Positions 17,601-25,881 of a DNA stretch of 64,000 bases are shown here, one piece after another (the first letter of the stretch is position 1; every line of letters begins with the position of its first letter). Location: NCBI GenBank assembly GCA_964421565.1, contig CAYQXJ010000002.1:1-64000 (forward strand), given 5' to 3'. This stretch comes from CAYQXJ01 sp964421565. GTDB lineage: Bacteria > Planctomycetota > Brocadiia > SM23-32. A model generated the notes under the pieces. That model saw nothing but the letters and a program-made list of their open reading frames with translations, did no database searches and had not been told where the DNA came from. The position numbers were made by a program, and so were the translations under genes.

Positions 17601-17831
17601 GGCGCCATGCCCGAGGGCGGCCTCGGCAATGAGGCCGACTTCGTCGTCGGCAGGCAGTTGGCATGCACTGTCGACTTCCTGCGGGTCAGCCGCGGAACGC
17701 TGGCCGACGCCCGGACATCCATCGAGGAGCTTTACGCCTGGCAGTTCGACGGCCCGCAGTTCCGCGACTTCGCCGGCCGCGAGCCGGTCGGCAAGCGCGA
17801 CGCCGGTGCCATCGAGGCGGTCGGTCAGTAG
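14694..17831 (+). CDS. Exported right-handed beta-helix protein with C-terminal LamG-like domain (paralogue 1)
   Basis: This 1045-residue protein starts with a signal peptide (about 1-22, ending VAAGAQ). A mature N-terminal domain begins EYSWQKPHARV. The central part (about 330-720) has repeating short strands and NN/NNI turns (YVYNNVSGNPGG, YHFNNIAWG, FNNTVYRF) typical of pectate-lyase-like parallel beta-helices. A concanavalin/LamG-like domain follows (about 880-1020; GQWHHVLAEVDRPARKVTLYVDG). ATG 14694 was chosen because AGGAG is 6 nt upstream and a signal sequence follows at once; the open frame extends upstream into the previous gene. Probably a secreted glycan-binding or lyase/glycosidase protein; catalytic residues were not identified. 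Confidence 0.8.
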   Translation: MSSNGWAGVIALIGVLTVAAGAQEYSWQKPHARVIETGALEWAPEPFDYAAVGEVRYIDYENGDDNAAGRSKDSPWKHHPWDAGATGRAAEGTAETYVLKQGVTYRGTLEVPKGASGYLTRDPAWGEGEARVYGSEAVIGGWERGSHPDMPGDQTVWHVELDFAPRLVAMVDSAGEITRLKLARTPNWEVSDPNNRLSEWWAWDQPEWWLQFQGKNPNLMEVDGKKYHLGIDADHMDEVGQEAVGGYVWTEFGIPTGNYPYPARVQAYDPERQGIAFGGPWFEGPGAMIFAGHRYYLEDRPHYLDEPGEFWFDKKDSGGTLYVRLPGEVDPNTVTIEAAKRIRVINGTEVGDLRVSGLTFRFTNVLWELSEVQFGDPEVHAGVVRVRGAADSVVVDHCRFEHVHLPLRVEVAPGRTVGLVAFNDNVASWADHGVTEISQSLRKAEPGRLLRVDVFRNKFDHVAFRGSRGRWASGVRVSCPEVSEIAGNIAHRCGMQGLDVYGGKLNGQSHEAPLSRILIHHNEVVDSLLMASDWGGIETWQGGPVYVYNNVSGNPGGLMYWQYKPEEKQGTPRFGFPFYTDGASKNYHFNNIAWGRNNEPGSIYANNSAFQSLIGFANIKFNNTVYRFVNGIRRQGTGGSRMQKYLGNVFQDISEYVFLHHQGKGDPNISHFNNVDSYDFRAMAYAANYMDEPGLGIGVISERGFVHETIRSMTEPLWELHAAAASVGEVVAPPLRDPANGDFRPAEGSAAVDAGVTVFVPWALYGTVGEWNFVRNNDDPSLVIDEHWYMTEAYLDRSTYQTAPRYHLQGTGIGADDYVAGALEDWAPGALRLDGRDQFLSVSHQTLVEPYTIQLSPKSRNKHADKVRTLSSEQKRTVDMQENSFIVEAYLRTADSDGLIAGKMAGTGYALRVADGRLQLTLAGDGEAMTATGGQIADGQWHHVLAEVDRPARKVTLYVDGKAARLETQGAMPEGGLGNEADFVVGRQLACTVDFLRVSRGTLADARTSIEELYAWQFDGPQFRDFAGREPVGKRDAGAIEAVGQ

Positions 17832-17873
17832 CCAGGTGCGCGACACAGGAAATCAACCGAAGGTGGTGAACGT

Positions 17874-20800
17874 ATGATGCGAAGCAGCAGACTTGCGGCA
17901 GGACTGACCTGCGCACTGATCGTTCTGACGGGTTTGTGCGTTTCACTTGCGCGGGCGGAGGAATACTCCTGGCAGAAGCCACACGCGAAGGTTCTGCCCC
18001 ACGGCGATCTGGAGTGGGCGCCCGAACCGTTCGAGTTCGTGGCGGGCGATTCCGTCCGCTACATAGACTTCGAGGGCGGCGACGACAACGCCACCGGCAC
18101 CTCGAAGGACGCCCCCTGGAAGCACCACCCCTGGGACGCTGCCGCCACCGGCCAGGCCGCCCAGTGCTCGGGCATCCAGACCTACGTCTTCAAGCAGGGC
18201 TCCGTCTATCGCGGCGTCTTGCGGCCCGACGAGTCTGGAGAGCCGGGCGATCCGATCCGGCTGACCCGCGACCCGGACTGGGGCCGGGGCGAGGCGGCCA
18301 TCGTCGGCTCCGAACTCGTCTCCGGCTGGAAGAAAGGCGCCGGCCATCCCGACATCCCCGAGCCCGAGAGCGTCTGGCACGCCGACCTGGACTTCGCCCC
18401 CCGCAACGTCTGGATGGTGGAGGCCGACGGCACCGTCACGCGCATCAAGCTCGCGCGCACGCCGAACTGGGAGATCACCGACCCCCACGAGGTGCTGAGC
18501 GAATGGTGGCAGTGGGAGAACCCGCGCTGGTGGGCCGGCGAGCACAAGACTACCGTCGGGGGCAAGACGATGCACCTGGGCGTGGACACCGAGCACTTGA
18601 CCAAACCGGCCGACTACTACGAGGGCGGGCTGGTCTGGACCGAGTTCGGCATCATGATGGGCTCGCCGTTCGCCTCGAAGATCGAGGATTACGATCCCGA
18701 GCAGAAGGCCGTTGCCTTCCAGGGCATCTGGTACGGCGACACCGGCGAGATCATCAAGGGCTGCCGCTATTACCTGGAGGATAAGCCGCACTACCTGGAC
18801 GAACCGGGGGAGTTCTGGTTCGATAAGCGCGCCAGCGGCGGGCGGCTCTACGTCCGGCTGCCGGGCGACGCCGACCCGAACACCGTGACCGTCGAGGCCG
18901 GCCGACGGCTGACCCTGATCGATGCGGGCGACCTGAGCCACGTGACGATCAGCGGCCTCACCTTCCGGTTCACCAACGTCTTCTGGGACCTGACCGCCCG
19001 CGGTTTCGTGGACCCGGACGTGCAGTGCGCGGTCTTCCGCATGATCGGCAGCGGTGAGGACGTCGAGATCAGCAACTGCACCTTCGAGCACGTGCAGATG
19101 CCGATCCGCATCAAGGTAGGCAGCGACACGGGGCGCATCGACGACGTGCGCGTTACCGACAACCGGATTAGCTACACCGACCACGGAGCCATGTCAATCA
19201 GCGACAGCTCCCGGTGGGGCAAACAGGAGCCCCCGATCGGCGTGCTGGAGCGGGTGGAGGTTCTGCGCAACAAGCTCGACCACATTGGTTTCCGGGTAAT
19301 CCGTAGCGAGCATGGGACGGCGATCGGGGTCGGCCGGGCGAAGGTGGCCGAGATTGCCGGCAACATCGTGCATCGCAGCGCCGCCCAGGGGGTCAACGTC
19401 TCCGGCGGCAAGGGCTCCGGGGCGCGCTGGGACGCGCCGTTCGCCCGCTACGTCATCCACCACAACAAGGTGGTCGACACGCTGCTGAAGAGCAACGACT
19501 GGGGCGGGGTCGAGACGTGGCAGGGCGGCCCCTTCTACGTGTTCAGCAACATCAGCGGCAGCCCGGGCGGCTACATGAACTGGCGCTACAGCCCGAACAA
19601 GCCGGGCAGCGCACGCTTCGGCCACGCCTACTACATGGACGGCTGCTTCAAGAACTACCACTTCAACAACATCGCCTGGGGCAAGAATAACGATCCGGCA
19701 AGCAAGTACTGCAACACCTCCGCCTTCCAGGAGATCATCAGCTACCAGAATACCGTCTTCAACAACACGGTTTACCGGTTCTTCAAGGGTAGCCGCCGGC
19801 AGGCGCCGCAAGCCGGGCGAGACAAGTTCCTGGCCAACATCTGGCAGGACATCTCCGGGTGGGTCTTCTGGCACGCTAAACCGACCGAGGAGGAGGCCGA
19901 CCCCAACGTCTACCAGATCAGCGAAAAGGATGACGAGTTCGCCTACGAGACCAACGCCTTCGCCAGAAACGTCTTCTACGATATCAACGGGAAGATGGGA
20001 GTGTTCGAGTCCACCGGCGTGCCGCGCCCGGAGCTGGAGCAGATGCGCAAGGCGCTCCAGGCGCGCGACGCGATGGCGTCCGGGCTCGGCGTTATGGCCG
20101 AACGCCCGCCGCTGCGTGACGGCCAGGGGCATGACTTCCGACCCTCTTCCGGCTCGGCCGTCATCGACAGCGGCGTCCAGGTTTTCGTCCCCTGGAGCCT
20201 CTACGCCACGGTCGGAGAGTGGAACTTCACCCGCAACAACGCCGATCCGGCGCTCGTCATCGACGAGCACTGGTACATGACTCCCTACCACGTGGGGCGC
20301 GAGGAATACTACACGAGGCCGACATACCCCCTGACGGGTGTCAACATTGGCGCCGACGACTATGCTGACGGTCCGCTGGAGGACTGGACCGTCGGTGCCC
20401 TTACCCTCAATGGGCGCGACCAGTATCTGGTGCTCGCTGACGAAGCGATCGACGAGCCGTTCCGCATCCAGGCCGAGGTCGAACAGGCCAGCGGCGGCTG
20501 GGCGACGGTAACCGCGCCGGCGGGCCTGATCCCGGGCGAGCCGTTCGACTTCAAGGTCGAGCTGGCCGAGCCCCACCCGGGCCAGCAGCTCGCGGTGCAC
20601 CTGCACTGGCGCAAGAGCAACGCCTTCGGCGGATTCAACGCCTGGGGCGGCCTGCCGAAGGACGCCGCGCGGACGGGGCCGCACACCTTCCGCTTCACCC
20701 CGGAGGATAAGCCGGGGCTGGTCAGCTTCAGCGCGGCGGTCTTCCTGAGCCCCAGCGGCGAGTGGGGCGATCACACCATGGAGGCCCGCGTGGAGTTCCC

Positions 20801-21428
20801 GAAGGCCGCCCCGGGCGCTGAGACAGAGACGCGCACGGCGCAGCTCGGCGGCGAGGCGGAGCAGACGACCCGCTGGGTGAGCATTGCCGGCGAAGCCCTC
20901 AAGACGCCGGAGGTCTGGCACTCCAGCTTCCTGGTCGAGGCATACGTCAGGACGGAGCCGGGAGCGCAGGGGGTGTTGGTCGAGAAGATGGGCGACGCCG
21001 GATACTCCCTCTCGGTCAACGAGCGAGGCACCGCATCGTTCGCCGTGCGCGGTGCCGGCGCCTCGGCGCAGTTGGAGGGTGGCGCCCGGTTGAACGACGG
21101 CGAGTGGCATCACCTGATCGCCGAGGCCGACCGCGCGGCGGGCGCCCTGACCCTTTACGTCGACGGGGAGCAGGACGCCAGCGGGCGAGGCGTCGGGGGC
21201 GACGTTTCGCTGGCGAACTCGGCCGACTTCTACGTCGGTGGCACGCCGGGCGGCGACAACCTCGCCTGCGCCCTGGAGTTCGTGCGCGTGAGCCGCGGCA
21301 CACTGGCCGATGCGCGCACCACCATCGAGGAGCTGTACGCCTGGCAGTTCGACGGCCCCTTCCTGCGCGACTTCACGGGCCGCAGGCGTGAGCGCGGCGC
21401 GACGGCCGCCGGAGCCATCGATTTCTGA
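17874..21428 (+). CDS. Exported right-handed beta-helix protein with C-terminal LamG-like domain (paralogue 2)
   Basis: The 1184-residue tandem paralogue of the preceding gene has a clear signal peptide (about 1-27, LIVLTGLCVSLARA) and the same opening EYSWQKPHAKV. The same beta-helix landmarks occur (YVFSNISGSPGGYMNW, YHFNNIAWGKNN, FNNTVYRFFKG) and the same end (IEELYAWQFDGP plus DFTGR). It differs by an insertion of roughly 100 residues (about 860-980), a beta-sandwich-like segment with LAVHLHWRKSNAFGG, placed before the LamG-like domain. It begins 42 bp after paralogue 1, so a local duplication followed by divergence is likely. Function is probably binding or cleavage of an extracellular polysaccharide. 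Confidence 0.8.
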   Translation: MMRSSRLAAGLTCALIVLTGLCVSLARAEEYSWQKPHAKVLPHGDLEWAPEPFEFVAGDSVRYIDFEGGDDNATGTSKDAPWKHHPWDAAATGQAAQCSGIQTYVFKQGSVYRGVLRPDESGEPGDPIRLTRDPDWGRGEAAIVGSELVSGWKKGAGHPDIPEPESVWHADLDFAPRNVWMVEADGTVTRIKLARTPNWEITDPHEVLSEWWQWENPRWWAGEHKTTVGGKTMHLGVDTEHLTKPADYYEGGLVWTEFGIMMGSPFASKIEDYDPEQKAVAFQGIWYGDTGEIIKGCRYYLEDKPHYLDEPGEFWFDKRASGGRLYVRLPGDADPNTVTVEAGRRLTLIDAGDLSHVTISGLTFRFTNVFWDLTARGFVDPDVQCAVFRMIGSGEDVEISNCTFEHVQMPIRIKVGSDTGRIDDVRVTDNRISYTDHGAMSISDSSRWGKQEPPIGVLERVEVLRNKLDHIGFRVIRSEHGTAIGVGRAKVAEIAGNIVHRSAAQGVNVSGGKGSGARWDAPFARYVIHHNKVVDTLLKSNDWGGVETWQGGPFYVFSNISGSPGGYMNWRYSPNKPGSARFGHAYYMDGCFKNYHFNNIAWGKNNDPASKYCNTSAFQEIISYQNTVFNNTVYRFFKGSRRQAPQAGRDKFLANIWQDISGWVFWHAKPTEEEADPNVYQISEKDDEFAYETNAFARNVFYDINGKMGVFESTGVPRPELEQMRKALQARDAMASGLGVMAERPPLRDGQGHDFRPSSGSAVIDSGVQVFVPWSLYATVGEWNFTRNNADPALVIDEHWYMTPYHVGREEYYTRPTYPLTGVNIGADDYADGPLEDWTVGALTLNGRDQYLVLADEAIDEPFRIQAEVEQASGGWATVTAPAGLIPGEPFDFKVELAEPHPGQQLAVHLHWRKSNAFGGFNAWGGLPKDAARTGPHTFRFTPEDKPGLVSFSAAVFLSPSGEWGDHTMEARVEFPKAAPGAETETRTAQLGGEAEQTTRWVSIAGEALKTPEVWHSSFLVEAYVRTEPGAQGVLVEKMGDAGYSLSVNERGTASFAVRGAGASAQLEGGARLNDGEWHHLIAEADRAAGALTLYVDGEQDASGRGVGGDVSLANSADFYVGGTPGGDNLACALEFVRVSRGTLADARTTIEELYAWQFDGPFLRDFTGRRRERGATAAGAIDF

Positions 21429-21678
21429 GGCGAAATAACTCGGCCCGCCGGACTGTAGGCGGAGTGTTCGAACAGGCGCGTACAGATCGTTGCCGTCGTA
21501 CTGATGCCGTTGATGGAGGCGGGCCTCTACCGACCTGACAAGTAGCACGCCGGCCGCCACAGCACGTCGGGGCTCTTTGTTGCGATCTGGCGGCCTGAAG
21601 TTGATCGGGGTCCGACCACGGAAGGCCGGCTTCACACCGGCGGCGCAGTGACCGGCCAACTTACTGACGGAGCGACCA

Positions 21679-24600
21679 GTGAACGTTGCTGAGCTGATGA
21701 ATGCATTCCAGCAGCCGAAGGCACGCTATCGCACCATGCCCCAGTGGTCCTGGAATGGCGAGCTGAGCCGGGAGCGCATTACCGAACAGATTGAGCTGTT
21801 CGCCGAGCAGGGTGCAGGCGGCGTTTTCCCGCATGCGCGCCCGGGGCTGATATCGGTCTACCTGTCGGACCAGTGGTTCGAGATGTGGGGCCATGGGATG
21901 CGCGAGGCAGAGCGCCTGGGGATGCAGTTCCACATCTACGACGAGTTCTGCTGTCCGGGTGGCCACGCGGGCGGCCACGTCGTGGCGCAGAAGCCCCATC
22001 TCGTTCAACGGGTCCTTGCATTACAGTTGGTAACTGACCCGGCGGTGCGCGTGGAAGGCACGCCCGTCGCTTGCTTCCGCTGGGATCGCTCCGGAGGCGG
22101 TTTCAGCGAGGTGGCAAGCTCTGCGAAGGAAAGCGCGACTAACGATGAGCCGTTTCTGGTGCTGGCCCTGCGTGCCGGTGAGCACCGGCCCGAGAAAGGC
22201 GGCTTCGCGCTGCCCGATATGCTGAGGCGCGAGACGGCCGAAACCTTCATTGCTACAACTCACGAGCGCTACGCGGAAAGGTTCTCCGATGAGTTCGGCA
22301 AAACGGTCCGCTTTGTCTTCTGCGACGAACCGCAGATCTACGGTTCGAGTGATGGTTGGCCTTTCTCCCGGCATCTGCTGCGCGAGTTCCGGCATGACCA
22401 TCACTATGAGCTGACCGAGCGGCTCGGGGCTTTGTGTTTCGGCCAGCATGGCGCCGAGCAGGTGCGTTTTGATTACTGGCTCACGGTCAATCGCCTGTTC
22501 ACGGGCAACTTCATGCGCATGCTTCACGACTGGTGCGAGCGCCACGACCTGATGCTGACCGGGCACCTGATGGAGCACTGCTGGCCGAGTCCCCGGCCAC
22601 ATCCTGACGCCATGGCCGCCATGCGCTGGATGCAGGCGCCGGGCAATGACTTGCTCGGGTTCCAGTTCGAAGCCACCTGTCCGGAGGACAACGGCCTTTA
22701 CTTCTTGAACGCCCGAGAGGTCAGCAGTGTGGCAGCTCAGCTCGGGCGCGAGTGGGTTGTCACAGAATCTTGCGGAGGAGCCGGTTACGAGGCGGCTTTC
22801 GACGTCTTCAAGCCGCTTGAGGATTATCTCCTGGCCCTCGGCGTAAACGTGATGGACCCGCACCTTTGCCACCAGACACTGTCCGGCACGCGGAAGTACG
22901 ATTGGCCGCAGACACTGAGCGATCATAGCCCGTGGTTCCTGCACTACAGGGCTCACGCCGACCATGTAGCCCGTGCGAACGCTGCGCTCAGTCAGGGCGT
23001 TGAGCGAAACCGCGTCCTCGTGCTGCATCCGACCACCACCGGCTGGCTGCACTACGTGCCGCCTCCCTTCCGGCTGGGTGGTGAGCATGATCCGCTCCGC
23101 GAACTCCTGCATGGCCATGCAGACCTGCTGCTGCGTCTGTACGGCTCTCAGGTGGACTTCGACCTCGGCGACGAGTTCATCATGCAGGAGTTGGGGGGCG
23201 TGGAGGATGGGAAACTGCACGTTGGAGAGCGGCTGTATGAACTGGTTGTCATCCCTCCATGCACAGAGAATCTGCTCTCGTCCACTGTGGACATGCTCGG
23301 CGAGTGGCTCGAGGCCGGGGGCGTGGTCATAGGCGGCCCGACGGCTGCCGGTCGCGTCGACGGACGGCTCAGCGGTGCCGTAGATGCCCTCCAGGACCGG
23401 TTCCAGGCGCAGTGGCAGAGCGCGGAGGAAGTGGATCAACTGGTCGCCGCTGTCCGGGAACGCGTCACGCCACGATTCACCGGTTGTGATGGTAGCCCCT
23501 TGCCCTCTGCTCTGTGCTGGCGGCGGGTGGAGCTGCCGGGGGGAGCGGTGCTCTACTTCTTCTGTAACCCCTGGGCCGAGCCGCTGGAGACGCGTGTCCG
23601 GCTTCAGAAGGCGCATGTGGCCGAACTGGACACGCGCAGCGGCGAAATGCATCGCCTTGACGCTGAATGCGATGATGGGCATGCAGTCGAAAACCTCTCC
23701 CTTGCGCCCCACGACCACGTTCTGTGGCTCTGTACGGACAGTGTGCCCTCCGGCATTCCCGCCCGTGTAAAGGCCGCGCAGCGTCCCATCGCTGAGCTGA
23801 AAGCGGCCAGGTGCGTGCGGCTTGCCGACAACGTGCTGACGCTGGACTACTGCGACCTGGAGGCCGATGGCCAGCGATTCGGCGATATCAGCGTGGTGCG
23901 GGCCGACCAGCTCAACTGGCCGCTACAGGGCTTCGAGCAGAATCCCTGGCCGAACGCCCACCAGTTCGAGCGCACCGTCATCGATCGGCCCATCCCGCCG
24001 CAGAGCGGTTTCTCATTGACCTACCGGTTCGAAGTCGCTTCTGGGCTTGGGGATAGGGCGTTGTCCCATCTGCGCATAGTTGTCGAGCGGCCATGGCTGT
24101 ACGCCATCGAGTTGAATGGCCGGGAACTGGACCTGGGCAGCGCCAGGCGCTGGTTCGACGAGCAAATGGCCGCGCTGCCGATAGGCCATGCGGTCTGCCG
24201 TGGCCGGAACGTGGTCACGCTGACCGCCCGTCCTTTCCACGTGCTTTGCGAGATCATGCCCATCTATGTCGTTGGCGATTTCGGGCTTGCGACGGCGTCT
24301 CGCGGGTTCACAGTGGTTCCTGACGTTCCGCTCCGGCAAGGGGATTGGACGGCTCAGGGCATGCCGTTCTACCACGATACTGTCCGCTATCCGTTCCAGT
24401 TCGTCCTGACCGAGGGTTGCGAGGGCCTCACGGTGCAACTGGCAGACTGGCGCGGCTGCGCAGCGGTTGCGCGGCTCGACGGATGCACATGCGGAGTGGC
24501 TTACACGCACAAGGCGCAAATCATGTGTGAAGAATACGTTACGGAAGGTGAGCATGAGCTGTCTGTGGACGTTGTCGGCAACATGCGGAACCTGCTCGGC

Positions 24601-24735
24601 CCTCACCACGCCGAGGGTCTGCCGGGACGGTGGACGTGGGCGCAGGGCCCGGAGCACATGCCGTCCGGCGCCGACTACCGCCTGCAGCCGAGCGGACTCT
24701 ACGAGCCCCCGAGGCTTCTCGTAAGAAGCGGATGA
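21679..24735 (+). CDS. GH106-like (alpha-L-rhamnosidase-type) glycoside hydrolase
   Basis: The 1018-residue protein matches Glyco_hydro_106-like enzymes in length and order. It opens with a TIM-barrel start YRTMPQWSWNGELSRERITEQI, then AGGVFPHARPGL, MQFHIYDEFCCPGGHAGGHV, VRFVFCDEPQIYG (candidate catalytic acid region), LTGHLMEHC and VTESCGGAGYEAAF. A glutaminase-like domain follows (YELVVIPPCTENL), and C-terminal beta-sandwich domains include a jelly-roll near 750-1000. GH106 members remove alpha-L-rhamnose, including from rhamnogalacturonan II. No signal peptide is visible. GTG 21679 has GGAG 6 nt upstream. Substrate is inferred from the family only. Confidence 0.8.
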   Translation: MNVAELMNAFQQPKARYRTMPQWSWNGELSRERITEQIELFAEQGAGGVFPHARPGLISVYLSDQWFEMWGHGMREAERLGMQFHIYDEFCCPGGHAGGHVVAQKPHLVQRVLALQLVTDPAVRVEGTPVACFRWDRSGGGFSEVASSAKESATNDEPFLVLALRAGEHRPEKGGFALPDMLRRETAETFIATTHERYAERFSDEFGKTVRFVFCDEPQIYGSSDGWPFSRHLLREFRHDHHYELTERLGALCFGQHGAEQVRFDYWLTVNRLFTGNFMRMLHDWCERHDLMLTGHLMEHCWPSPRPHPDAMAAMRWMQAPGNDLLGFQFEATCPEDNGLYFLNAREVSSVAAQLGREWVVTESCGGAGYEAAFDVFKPLEDYLLALGVNVMDPHLCHQTLSGTRKYDWPQTLSDHSPWFLHYRAHADHVARANAALSQGVERNRVLVLHPTTTGWLHYVPPPFRLGGEHDPLRELLHGHADLLLRLYGSQVDFDLGDEFIMQELGGVEDGKLHVGERLYELVVIPPCTENLLSSTVDMLGEWLEAGGVVIGGPTAAGRVDGRLSGAVDALQDRFQAQWQSAEEVDQLVAAVRERVTPRFTGCDGSPLPSALCWRRVELPGGAVLYFFCNPWAEPLETRVRLQKAHVAELDTRSGEMHRLDAECDDGHAVENLSLAPHDHVLWLCTDSVPSGIPARVKAAQRPIAELKAARCVRLADNVLTLDYCDLEADGQRFGDISVVRADQLNWPLQGFEQNPWPNAHQFERTVIDRPIPPQSGFSLTYRFEVASGLGDRALSHLRIVVERPWLYAIELNGRELDLGSARRWFDEQMAALPIGHAVCRGRNVVTLTARPFHVLCEIMPIYVVGDFGLATASRGFTVVPDVPLRQGDWTAQGMPFYHDTVRYPFQFVLTEGCEGLTVQLADWRGCAAVARLDGCTCGVAYTHKAQIMCEEYVTEGEHELSVDVVGNMRNLLGPHHAEGLPGRWTWAQGPEHMPSGADYRLQPSGLYEPPRLLVRSG

Positions 24736-25099
24736 CACATCAGTTATAACTTGTGCATGGGAGCAGGGAGGCATCCGGACACAACCGGACATCCCCCCGA
24801 CATTGCATCTCTGGCGTCCGGCCATTCGCGGAAACTGGCCGTGTTTGTGGCACTGCAGCGTCCGGGTCTGAACCCCCGCCGGTGCCGGTCGCCGAAGACG
24901 CTCGCCCGCTGGCAGGTCAACCGGTCGATCATCGTCGCGCGGGAGGTGCGCATGCACGCCGGGCTCTGCGGCGACCCGCATGCGTCGATGCCGGGGAGCA
25001 CGGCGCACTGGACAGAGCGGTGAAACTCGCGTAAGCTCAGCCCCGCTGAGTGGCAGTTGCAGGCGGCTGAACGAAGCTCAACCGAACGGAGAAGCAAGC
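24736..25099. other. 364-bp gap without a recognisable gene
   Basis: A short forward open frame (24751-25023, 90 codons) lies here but shows no family resemblance, an Arg/Pro-rich GC-biased composition and no convincing ribosome site. No terminator with a T-tract, tRNA or repeat was seen. It separates the GH106-like gene from the DUF1080 gene, so the latter may have its own promoter, although none was clear. Confidence 0.4.
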
Positions 25100-25840
25100 A
25101 TGGCAATCGGGTATCAGGACACGCCGATGATTCCGGGCACGAACTGGCACGTGCACGACGGCGAGCGGCCGCAGCCGCCCGTCGTTACGCCGACCAACCT
25201 GGGGCAGATCGCGCCTGTGACGCCGCCCGGCGACGCGATGGTGCTGTTCGACGGCTCCGATCTGGAGGAATGGGAGTCGGCCAAGGAGGGTGGCCCGGCG
25301 AAATGGGAGACCATCGGCGACGCGATGCGGGTGGTGCCCGGCACGGGCGGGATCCGCACCAGGCGCGCGTTCGGCGACATCCAGCTCCACGTCGAATGGG
25401 CGGCGCCCGCGGAGGTGAAGGGCGAGAGCCAGGGGCGCGGCAACTCCGGCGTCTTTCTGATGGAGTGCTACGAGGTGCAGGTGCTGGACTGCTACCAGAA
25501 CCCGACCTATCCGGATGGCACGACGGGGGCTATCTACGGCCAGTATCCGCCGCTGGTGAACGCCTGCGTGCCGCCCGGCGAGTGGAACGTTTACGACATC
25601 CTGTGGCAGGCTCCCGCATTCGAGGGCGAGGATCTCGTCAAGCCCGCCTTCATCACCGTCCTCCACAATGGTCTGCTGCTGCACAACCATGTGGAACTGA
25701 TGGGGCGCACCGGCCACAAGAACGTGCCCGGCTACAAGCCCCATGACAGCACGGGCCGCATCGGCCTGCAGGACCACGGAGACCTGGTGCGGTTCCGCAA
25801 TATCTGGGTGCGCGAGATCAAGGATTACGATCAGGGCTAA
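25100..25840 (+). CDS. DUF1080 (3-keto-disaccharide hydrolase-like, LamG/GH16-fold) protein
   Basis: A 246-residue beta-sandwich protein of the DUF1080 family. Landmarks are AMVLFDGSDLEEWES near 47-61, FGDIQLHVEWAAP near 91-103, GRGNSGVFLMECYEVQVLD near 112-130 and the closing GRIGLQDHGDLVRFRNIWVREI. The family is linked to hydrolysis of 3-keto-glycosides and is abundant in planctomycete-like bacteria. No signal peptide is seen, whereas many homologues are exported. ATG 25100 was chosen because GGAG lies 8 nt upstream and the domain begins soon after. It is collinear with the upstream glycan genes but 364 bp away. Confidence 0.87.
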   Translation: MAIGYQDTPMIPGTNWHVHDGERPQPPVVTPTNLGQIAPVTPPGDAMVLFDGSDLEEWESAKEGGPAKWETIGDAMRVVPGTGGIRTRRAFGDIQLHVEWAAPAEVKGESQGRGNSGVFLMECYEVQVLDCYQNPTYPDGTTGAIYGQYPPLVNACVPPGEWNVYDILWQAPAFEGEDLVKPAFITVLHNGLLLHNHVELMGRTGHKNVPGYKPHDSTGRIGLQDHGDLVRFRNIWVREIKDYDQG

Positions 25841-25881
25841 GCGCGACAGCGGCGGCCGAGGCGCGTGCGGCCGACATCACG

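Noticed and set aside
14544..17846. Very long minus-strand open frame opposite the first beta-helix gene
   Set aside because: Shadow of codon bias in GC-rich DNA. It lacks family resemblance, while the plus frame has a signal peptide, beta-helix landmarks and a paralogue.
19194..21659. Long minus-strand open frame opposite the second beta-helix gene
   Set aside because: Same reason: a mirror of the real gene, rich in Arg/Val/Leu, with no recognisable domain.
22021..23718. Minus-strand open frame opposite the GH106-like gene
   Set aside because: No domain and no ribosome site; the forward gene is unmistakable.
24751..25023. 90-codon forward frame in the gap before the DUF1080 gene
   Set aside because: No family, no ribosome site, biased composition; treated as non-coding.
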